NCBI GenBank assembly: GCA_964552035.1
Contig: CAZKFN010000035.1
Span: 1 to 20,032, forward strand
Length of the DNA stretch: 20,032 bases
From: CAZKFN01 sp964552035
GTDB taxonomy: Bacteria; Bacteroidota; Bacteroidia; Flavobacteriales_E; Vicingaceae
Direction: 5' to 3'
Part shown: positions 14,433 to 20,032 of the stretch, piece by piece
How the letters are laid out: the number at the start of each line of letters is the position of its first letter
Numbering within the stretch: the stretch's first letter is position 1
Notes under the pieces: generated by a model
Databases searched by the model: none
The model's input: the letters and a program-made list of their open reading frames with translations, nothing else
What the model was told of the DNA's origin: nothing
Program-made: the position numbers and the translations under genes

Positions 14433-14456
14433 AAAAAGGGGTTATCCCTTTTTTTT
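14433..14456 (+). terminator. Intrinsic terminator after the Nfu gene
   Basis: AAAAAGGG (14433-14440) pairs perfectly with CCCTTTTT (14446-14453) around the 5-nt loop GTTAT, and the T run continues to 14456. It lies 65 nt after the Nfu stop and closes the mrp-Nfu unit before lepA. Confidence 0.8.
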
Positions 14457-14541
14457 ATGTTTAATTTTAAGAGGAATTATTTTTTTAATTGACTTTAAGT
14501 AATCCTATAAAATTCTCAACAAGGATGAAGTATTAAAATCT

Positions 14542-14549
14542 TAAATTTG
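14542..14549 (+). promoter_or_regulatory. -7 promoter box (TAAATTTG) of lepA
   Basis: TAAATTTG matches TAnnTTTG and ends 17 nt before the lepA ATG. It follows the terminator of the previous unit, as expected for an independent promoter. No good -33 match is visible. Confidence 0.5.
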
Positions 14550-14566
14550 CAAATCAATTTTTTAGA

Positions 14567-16363
14567 ATGAAAAATATTAGAAACTTTTGTATCATCGCAC
14601 ACATTGACCATGGTAAAAGTACTTTGGCAGATCGTCTGTTAGAAGCGACAGCTACAGTAGCCTCTAGAGATATGCAAAACCGTACGCTTGATAACATGGA
14701 CCTTGAACGTGAACGTGGAATCACCATTAAAAGTCATGCCATTCAAATGAATTATCTTTTAAATGGACAAGAATACATTCTAAACCTAATTGACACACCT
14801 GGACATGTTGATTTTTCTTATGAGGTTTCTCGCTCCATTGCAGCTTGTGAAGGAGCATTATTAATCGTCGATGCTGCCCAAGGAATCCAAGCTCAAACCA
14901 TTTCTAACTTATATTTGGCTTTAGAGTATGATTTAGAAATTATACCTGTCTTAAATAAAATCGACCTACCTTCAGCCATGCCTGAAGAAGTGAAAGACCA
15001 AATTATTGATTTGATAGGCTGTAATAGAGAAGATATTATTGAAGCTAGTGGAAAAACAGGGCAGGGTATTGATGCTATTTTAAATGCTATAATCGAAAGA
15101 GTTGCCGCACCAGTTGGCAATCCAAATGCACCTTTACAAGCCCTAATTTTTGATTCAGTGTATGATTCCTATAGAGGCATTCATGCTTATTATAAGGTGA
15201 ACAATGGGGAGATAAAAAAAGGAGATAAAGTTAAATTTATTAATACAGGGAAAGAATATATAGCAGATGAAGTTGGAGTTCTACGATTAAAAATGGAACC
15301 TAGAAAGGTGATCAAAACTGGCGATGTTGGTTATATCATATCGGGAATCAAAACAGCTAAAGAAGTTAAAGTTGGAGATACATTAACCACCGTTGAAAAT
15401 CCTTGTGAAGATGTAATTAAAGGTTTTGAAGATGTAAAACCCATGGTATTCGCAGGTATTTATCCTGTGGATACAGATGAATATGAGGAGCTAAGAGAAG
15501 CAATGGAGAAATTACAACTCAACGATGCTTCCTTAACTTTTGATCCAGAGTCTTCTGCTGCTTTAGGGTTTGGATTTAGATGTGGATTCTTGGGAATGCT
15601 GCACATGGAAATAATTCAAGAACGTTTGGAAAGGGAATTTGGAATGACCGTGATCACTACGGTTCCCAACGTTTCTTATCATGCTTTTCTCACCAGTAAT
15701 CCAGACGAAATGGTTTTGGTAAATAATCCTTCTGATTTACCAGATCCCAGTAAATTAGAACGTGTAGAAGAGCCTTTTATTAAAGCATCTATTATCACCA
15801 AAGCAGAATATGTTGGTGCTGTTATGAATCTTTGTATAGATAAAAGAGGAGAGCTGCAAAATCAAGTTTACTTAACCACCGATAGAGTAGAGTTAACTTT
15901 TTATATCCCCTTAGCTGAAATTGTGTTTGATTTTTACGATAGATTAAAAACCATATCCAGAGGGTATGCTTCTTTTGATTATTCTCCTATTGGTTATCAA
16001 GCTTCTAATCTTGTGAAGTTGGATTTATTGTTAAATGGGGATCAAGTAGATGCATTGTCGGCATTAATTCATAAAGATAAAGCTTATGAATTAGGGAAGA
16101 AAATCTGCAACAAACTGAGGGAATTGCTTCCACGTCAACAATTTGACATTGCTATTCAAGCTGCTATTGGTGCAAAAATTATTGCAAGGGAAACAGTCAA
16201 AGCACTAAGGAAAGATGTTACTGCTAAATGTTATGGTGGAGATATCAGCCGTAAGCGTAAACTTTTAGAAAAACAAAAAGAAGGGAAGAAGAGAATGCGT
16301 CAAATTGGGAACGTTGAGGTTCCCCAAAATGCCTTCCTTGCGGTATTAAAATTGGATGATTAA
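14567..16363 (+). CDS. lepA: Elongation factor 4 (LepA GTPase)
   Basis: EF4/LepA is a ribosome-binding translational GTPase implicated in ribosome assembly and in resolving stalled elongation. The 598-residue protein has the normal length and domains: GTPase (1-190) with AHIDHGKSTLADRL, DLERERGIT (switch I), DTPGHVDFSYEV and NKIDLPSA; the beta-barrel domain II; and the EF-G-like domains with GFGFRCGFLGMLHMEIIQERLEREF. The LepA-specific C-terminal domain follows, including ISRKRKLLEKQKEGKKRMRQIG. It lacks EF-G domain IV. The stop codon (16361-16363) abuts the thiL stop on the other strand with no base between them. Confidence 0.97.
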   Translation: MKNIRNFCIIAHIDHGKSTLADRLLEATATVASRDMQNRTLDNMDLERERGITIKSHAIQMNYLLNGQEYILNLIDTPGHVDFSYEVSRSIAACEGALLIVDAAQGIQAQTISNLYLALEYDLEIIPVLNKIDLPSAMPEEVKDQIIDLIGCNREDIIEASGKTGQGIDAILNAIIERVAAPVGNPNAPLQALIFDSVYDSYRGIHAYYKVNNGEIKKGDKVKFINTGKEYIADEVGVLRLKMEPRKVIKTGDVGYIISGIKTAKEVKVGDTLTTVENPCEDVIKGFEDVKPMVFAGIYPVDTDEYEELREAMEKLQLNDASLTFDPESSAALGFGFRCGFLGMLHMEIIQERLEREFGMTVITTVPNVSYHAFLTSNPDEMVLVNNPSDLPDPSKLERVEEPFIKASIITKAEYVGAVMNLCIDKRGELQNQVYLTTDRVELTFYIPLAEIVFDFYDRLKTISRGYASFDYSPIGYQASNLVKLDLLLNGDQVDALSALIHKDKAYELGKKICNKLRELLPRQQFDIAIQAAIGAKIIARETVKALRKDVTAKCYGGDISRKRKLLEKQKEGKKRMRQIGNVEVPQNAFLAVLKLDD

Positions 16364-17410
16364 TTATTCGTTCATTTTAGATTGCCAACCCTGAGCTTTA
16401 AGTTCAATTAAAGAACCACTACCTGTTGGCATTAAATGACATCCTTCAATTTTATCTGTAATGTGGCCAATAATATGAATGTCTTCAGCATTTTTTATTT
16501 TATCGTGATAACTTAAAGGAAGTGTAAAAAGCAATTCATAATCCTCACCTCCATTTAAAGCTGCAGTTAATGGATTGAGGTTAAACTCTTCCATAGTTGT
16601 AATGGTCATTAAATCAATGGGGATTTTATCCTCATAAACGAGTAGGCCCACTTTTGAATTTTTTGCCAAGTGAAGTAATTCAGAGGAAAGTCCATCGGAA
16701 ATATCAATCATTGAAGTTGGAAGTATGCCTTCCTGTTCAAAAAAATCAATGATGTCTTTTCTGGCTTCTGGTTTAAGCTGTCTTTCTAAAACATAATCTT
16801 TCCCATCAAAATCAGGTTGTATATGCTGGTTTTCATTAAAGATAGATTTTTCTCTTTCTAATAACTGTAAACCTGCAAAAGCAGCACCCAAATCGCCGCT
16901 CACACAAATCAAATCATTTTCTTGAGCTCCACACCTTCTAACAATTTTTTCTTCTTTCGCTGAGCCCATTACCGTAACACTAATTATTAAACCGCTCAAA
17001 GAAGAGGTAGTATCTCCGCCCACTAAATCAACCTTATAACATTCACAAGCTAAGTTGATTCCCTCATATATTTCTTCTAAAGCTTCTACAGAAATTCGAT
17101 TAGAAGCAGCAATGGATACTGTAATTTGCCGGGGCTCAGCATTCATAGCATAAATATCGGAGAGGTTAGTGATAACGGCCTTATAGCCCAAGTGTTTAAG
17201 TGGAGTGTAAAGCAAATCAAAATGAATGCCTTCTACCAGCATATCCGTACTAATTAGAGTATGACACTCATTATGGTTGATGATAGCTGCATCATCTCCA
17301 ACTCCAAGAATTGTAGATTTGTTATAGATTTTAATCTTTTCTGTAAGCTTATCGATTAAATTAAATTCGCCTACTTTAGATAAAGGAGTTGGTTCATTTT
17401 GTTCTTGCAT
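16364..17410 (-). CDS. thiL: Thiamine-monophosphate kinase
   Basis: ThiL phosphorylates thiamine monophosphate to thiamine diphosphate, the cofactor, using ATP and Mg2+. The 348-residue protein has the PurM/AIR-synthase fold hallmarks: N-terminal GEFNLIDKL, the Mg-binding loop ILGVGDDAAII, STDMLVEGIHFD, NLSDIYAMNAEP, DLVGGDTTSS, VSGDLGAAFAGL, MIDISDGLSSEL and NGGEDYELLFTLP. The ATG is at 17410-17408. A TAACTTTG box lies only 4 nt before it (17422-17415), so its message is probably leaderless. No other thiamine genes are nearby. It is convergent with lepA with no spacer. Confidence 0.96.
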   Translation of the reverse strand: MQEQNEPTPLSKVGEFNLIDKLTEKIKIYNKSTILGVGDDAAIINHNECHTLISTDMLVEGIHFDLLYTPLKHLGYKAVITNLSDIYAMNAEPRQITVSIAASNRISVEALEEIYEGINLACECYKVDLVGGDTTSSLSGLIISVTVMGSAKEEKIVRRCGAQENDLICVSGDLGAAFAGLQLLEREKSIFNENQHIQPDFDGKDYVLERQLKPEARKDIIDFFEQEGILPTSMIDISDGLSSELLHLAKNSKVGLLVYEDKIPIDLMTITTMEEFNLNPLTAALNGGEDYELLFTLPLSYHDKIKNAEDIHIIGHITDKIEGCHLMPTGSGSLIELKAQGWQSKMNE

Positions 17411-17663
17411 GTTGCAAAGTTAATTAAACAATTTCATCAGCAGCCTTTAGTTCTATATTTTGACGATATTCAGAGAATTGTAAATAATCAATTATAAATC
17501 TCTTAGATTCAACTAATAAATAAAATTTTTAGGTTTGAGCGTTTAAAATGTTTTTTAAAAATCAAACTAAATTATCTCGTGCAAGATTTTGAAGTTTGTT
17601 TTAAAACGGATAAATTTGTCTCTTATTAGTAACCAAAAGATGATAAAAAGTGTAAAACCCTTC

Positions 17664-17686
17664 TTATTTAGAAGAAATCTAAATAA
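17664..17686. promoter_or_regulatory. Putative operator upstream of the suf promoter
   Basis: TTATTTAGA (17664-17672), a 5-nt spacer AGAAA, and TCTAAATAA (17678-17686) form a perfect 9-bp inverted repeat. It ends 7 bp before the suf -7 box and therefore covers the -33 region. The position suits a dimeric repressor responding to iron or Fe-S status, as suf operons are commonly controlled, but the regulator is not identifiable from the site. Confidence 0.5.
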
Positions 17687-17693
17687 AGATAAG

Positions 17694-17701
17694 TAACTTT
17701 G
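17694..17701 (+). promoter_or_regulatory. -7 promoter box (TAACTTTG) of the suf operon
   Basis: TAACTTTG matches the TAnnTTTG consensus exactly, 28 nt before the sufA ATG and next to the 9-bp palindrome. It is identical to the box of mrp and of thiL. Confidence 0.55.
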
Positions 17702-17729
17702 TATCCCATAAAATGAGTAGCTAATAATT

Positions 17730-18056
17730 ATGATAAAAGTAAGAGACAGTGCTAAAGAAAAAATAGAAAATTTACTAATGGCCGAAGGGAAAGATTTTGG
17801 GAGTTATGTCAGAGTTGGAGTTAAAGGCGGTGGATGCAGTGGTTTAATGTACAACCTGGAATTTGATTCTCAAAAGGGAGATGAAGATAAAGTGATTGAA
17901 GACAATGGTGTGAAAATCATTGTAGACAAGAAAAGCGTGCTTTATTTGGCTGGTACTGAATTGGATTATTCCGATGGCCTGAATGGTAAGGGTTTTAGTT
18001 TTGTAAATCCAAACGCAACGAGGACTTGCGGTTGTGGTGAAAGTTTTTCAATTTAA
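17730..18056 (+). CDS. sufA: SufA/IscA-type Fe-S cluster assembly/carrier protein
   Basis: A-type carriers take a nascent Fe-S cluster from the SufBCD scaffold and deliver it to apoproteins. The 108-residue protein has the three conserved cysteines: Cys36 in KGGGCSGLMY, and Cys100 and Cys102 in the C-terminal TCGCGESF. The HesB/IscA fold segments YVRVGVKGGGCSG and DYSDGLNGKGFSFVNPNA are typical. It is the first gene of the operon; sufB follows after 12 nt. IscA, ErpA and SufA are hard to separate by sequence; the symbol is based on the suf context. Confidence 0.9.
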   Translation: MIKVRDSAKEKIENLLMAEGKDFGSYVRVGVKGGGCSGLMYNLEFDSQKGDEDKVIEDNGVKIIVDKKSVLYLAGTELDYSDGLNGKGFSFVNPNATRTCGCGESFSI

Positions 18057-18068
18057 AAAAAATGAATT

Positions 18069-19514
18069 ATGACAAATAATGAAGAAGATATCATTGAAGA
18101 CGTAATATCGAGTGAATATAAGTACGGTTTTACAACTGATCTTGAATATGATTTGGCTCCAATAGGGCTTAATGAGGATATTATTCGATTGATATCAGAA
18201 AAGAAAAATGAACCTGCTTGGTTGCTAGAATACAGATTAAATGCATATAGAGTTTGGTGTGAAATGGAAGAGCCAAGTTGGGCTCACCTTAATTTTCCTA
18301 AACCTGAGTTTCAAAAATTACGCTATTATGCAGCTCCTAAAAAGAAACCAGAATTAGAAAGTTTAGATCAGGTAGACCCTGAGCTTCTTGATACATTTAA
18401 AAAGTTGGGAATATCGTTAGAAGAACAAAAGCGATTAACTGGAGTTGCTGTAGATGCAGTAATTGATAGTGTTTCAGTAAAAACAACTTTCCAAGATAAA
18501 CTTTTTGAATTGGGTATTATTTTCTGTTCTTTTAGTGAAGCTGTTCAAAATCATCCTGAATTAGTTAGAAAATATTTAGGTTCAGTTGTGCCAACAAGGG
18601 ATAATTATTATGCAGCTTTAAACTCTGCAGTATTCACCGACGGTTCTTTTTGTTATATTCCAAAAGGGGTTCGTTGTCCTATGGAACTTTCAACTTATTT
18701 TAGGATTAATGAAGCAAGTACAGGACAGTTTGAAAGGACTTTGGTAATAGCAGATGAGGATAGCTATGTTAGTTATCTAGAAGGCTGTACTGCTCCTTCA
18801 CGTGATGAAAATCAATTACATGCTGCAGTTGTAGAGCTAATTGCTAAAGATAGAGCAGAAATTAAATACTCTACCATTCAAAACTGGTATCCTGGTGATG
18901 AGAATGGGAAAGGTGGGGTTTATAATCTAGTAACTAAAAGAGGACTTTGTGAAGAGGGAGCTAAGATTTCTTGGACACAAGTAGAAACCGGTTCTGCAGT
19001 TACTTGGAAATATCCAAGCTGTATTTTAAAAGGGGATAACTCGATTGGAGAGTTCTACTCTGTTGCTGTTACTTCAAAACATCAACAAGCAGATACAGGT
19101 ACAAAAATGCATCACATTGGTAAGAATACTAAAAGTACAATTATTTCTAAAGGGATTTCAGCTCAGAGATCTGAAAATTCCTATAGAGGATTAGTGCAAA
19201 TTAACAAAGGAGCTACCAACAGTAGAAACTTTACAGAATGTGATTCCTTATTAATGGGTAATGAATGTGGGGCACATACTTTTCCATATATAGAAGTAGG
19301 GAATAGTTCATCAAAAGTAGAACATGAAGCCACAACCTCAAAAATTGGAGAAGATCAAATATTTTATTGTATGCAAAGAGGATTAGACATGGAATCTGCT
19401 ATTAATTTAATTGTTAATGGATATGCAAAAGAAGTGCTTAACAAGCTGCCCATGGAGTTTGCAGTTGAGGCGCAAAAGCTTCTTGAAGTAACTCTTGAAG
19501 GATCGGTAGGATAA
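18069..19514 (+). CDS. sufB: Fe-S cluster assembly scaffold subunit SufB
   Basis: SufB with SufC and SufD forms the cytoplasmic SufBCD complex on which Fe-S clusters are built. At 481 residues it has family length. The sequence YAALNSAVFTDGSFCYIPKGVRCPMELSTYFRI is diagnostic and the C-terminal half is the right-handed beta-helix. The residues matching E. coli SufB Cys405 and Glu434 are present as Cys391 (FTECDSLLMG) and Glu420 (KVEHEATTS); the following GEDQIFYCMQRG and EFAVEAQKLLEVTLEGSVG complete the family pattern. The ATG at 18069 is used; an earlier ATG at 18062 is out of frame. SufC follows 42 nt later. No truncation is seen. Confidence 0.97.
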   Translation: MTNNEEDIIEDVISSEYKYGFTTDLEYDLAPIGLNEDIIRLISEKKNEPAWLLEYRLNAYRVWCEMEEPSWAHLNFPKPEFQKLRYYAAPKKKPELESLDQVDPELLDTFKKLGISLEEQKRLTGVAVDAVIDSVSVKTTFQDKLFELGIIFCSFSEAVQNHPELVRKYLGSVVPTRDNYYAALNSAVFTDGSFCYIPKGVRCPMELSTYFRINEASTGQFERTLVIADEDSYVSYLEGCTAPSRDENQLHAAVVELIAKDRAEIKYSTIQNWYPGDENGKGGVYNLVTKRGLCEEGAKISWTQVETGSAVTWKYPSCILKGDNSIGEFYSVAVTSKHQQADTGTKMHHIGKNTKSTIISKGISAQRSENSYRGLVQINKGATNSRNFTECDSLLMGNECGAHTFPYIEVGNSSSKVEHEATTSKIGEDQIFYCMQRGLDMESAINLIVNGYAKEVLNKLPMEFAVEAQKLLEVTLEGSVG

Positions 19515-19556
19515 AATTAATGAGAATAGAATATAAAATTTAGAATAATACACGAG

Positions 19557-20032
19557 ATGATAAAAATAGAAAATTTACATGCTTCAATAGAAGGTAATGA
19601 AATACTTAAGGGAGTCAACCTTGAAATTAATGCTGGGGAGATACATGCCATCATGGGGCCAAATGGCTCTGGAAAAAGTACACTAGCTAATGTTTTAGCA
19701 GGAAGAGAAGAATATGAAATTACAGAAGGGAAAGTCGAGTTTTTAGGGGAAGATTTATTGGAAATGGGTGTGGAAGAAAGAGCTAGAGCAGGGCTTTTCT
19801 TAGCTTTTCAATATCCTGTAGAGATTCCTGGCGTTAGTAATGTAAACTTCTTAAGAAGTGCTTTAGAAGAGATTTATAAACATCAAGGAAAGGAACCGCT
19901 AACGGCTAAAGAGTTTTTACAAAGAGTAAAAGAGAAAGCTGCCTTGGTGGAACTGGATGGAAAGTTAAAAAACCGCTCGGTTAATGAAGGATTCTCCGGT
20001 GGAGAGAAAAAGAGAAATGAAATCTTCCAAAT
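19557..20032 (+). CDS. sufC: SufC ATPase of the SufBCD complex (3' end beyond window)
   Basis: SufC is the ABC-type ATPase that drives the SufBCD scaffold. The first 158 codons are in the window; no stop is reached. The reading begins MIKIENLHASIEGNEILKGV and has Walker A GPNGSGKST (34-42), the Q-loop FQYPVEIPGVSN (Gln85) that is characteristic of SufC, and the ABC signature FSGGEKKRNEIFQ (146-158). The Walker B lies outside. It follows sufB on the same strand, and sufD and sufS are expected beyond the edge by analogy with other Bacteroidota. The ATG at 19557 follows a 42-nt AT-rich spacer. Confidence 0.95.
   Translation, partial: MIKIENLHASIEGNEILKGVNLEINAGEIHAIMGPNGSGKSTLANVLAGREEYEITEGKVEFLGEDLLEMGVEERARAGLFLAFQYPVEIPGVSNVNFLRSALEEIYKHQGKEPLTAKEFLQRVKEKAALVELDGKLKNRSVNEGFSGGEKKRNEIFQ

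Larger units (their letters stand above)
17411..17729. promoter_or_regulatory. Divergent thiL / suf intergenic region (319 bp)
   Basis: This AT-rich spacer has no supported gene. On the thiL side a minus-strand TAACTTTG (17422-17415) sits 4 nt from the ATG. On the suf side a plus-strand TAACTTTG (17694-17701) lies 28 nt before sufA and is preceded by a 9-bp palindrome (17664-17686). In the middle, GTTTGA (17533-17538) and TCAAAC (17562-17567) form a weak distant inverted repeat. The leader of sufA from the expected start is roughly 22-24 nt, too short for a riboswitch. Confidence 0.6.

Noticed and set aside
17533..17567. GTTTGA/TCAAAC inverted repeat in the thiL-suf spacer
   Set aside because: Six-bp arms 23 nt apart in AT-rich DNA are expected by chance.
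1..20032. CRISPR arrays, insertion sequences, tRNA or rRNA genes
   Set aside because: No repeat-spacer pattern, transposase motif, terminal repeat pair or tRNA-like cloverleaf was noticed on reading both strands.

Overview
The window is AT-rich chromosomal DNA from a member of the Bacteroidota, most likely a Flavobacteriales-type organism. The signs are a type IX secretion (T9SS) type B/gliding C-terminal domain protein, a DUF4271-hemD pair, an rnpA-yidD-S41 peptidase cluster, a SUF operon in the order A-B-C, and repeated TAnnTTTG promoter boxes, the -7 element of this phylum. A run of 10 Ns inside one gene shows that this is a draft or metagenome assembly. I see no phage, transposon, CRISPR array, tRNA or rRNA.

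Layout. (1) 1-775, minus: rnpA, yidD and the start of an S41 peptidase, preceded by an intrinsic terminator. (2) 776-2365, minus: DUF4271 membrane protein followed by hemD. (3) 2496-3668, plus: glutaryl-CoA dehydrogenase, convergent with (4) 3674-6239, minus: a LexA-like XRE/S24 regulator and a PIF1-like helicase interrupted by the N run. (5) 6312-9709, minus: response regulator, histidine kinase, ECF sigma factor and a single-pass membrane protein ending in a T9SS type B domain. (6) 9834-12783, plus: lipoprotein M1 (LTA4H-like) aminopeptidase with an early UGA, trmB, and an alkyltransferase-like protein. (7) 12961-14368, plus: mrp and an Nfu-type scaffold, ending in a clear terminator. (8) 14567-16363, plus: lepA, directly abutting thiL (minus). 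(9) 17730-end, plus: sufA-sufB-sufC (cut by the window edge).

How they work together. Mrp, Nfu and the SufABC genes form two nearby groups for Fe-S cluster assembly and delivery. The rnpA/yidD, trmB and lepA genes serve tRNA processing, membrane protein insertion, tRNA modification and translation. The sigma factor plus membrane protein looks like an ECF sigma/anti-sigma pair whose outer half carries a T9SS sorting-type domain. This is the most unusual arrangement here and the best candidate for an undescribed signalling module, but its function is inference.

Other points of interest are a perfect 10-bp inverted repeat around the S24 regulator promoter, a 9-bp palindrome just upstream of the suf promoter, three genes whose promoter box sits only 4-6 nt before the ATG (probable leaderless mRNAs), and TTG starts on several conserved genes. 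Most of the window is ordinary housekeeping DNA.
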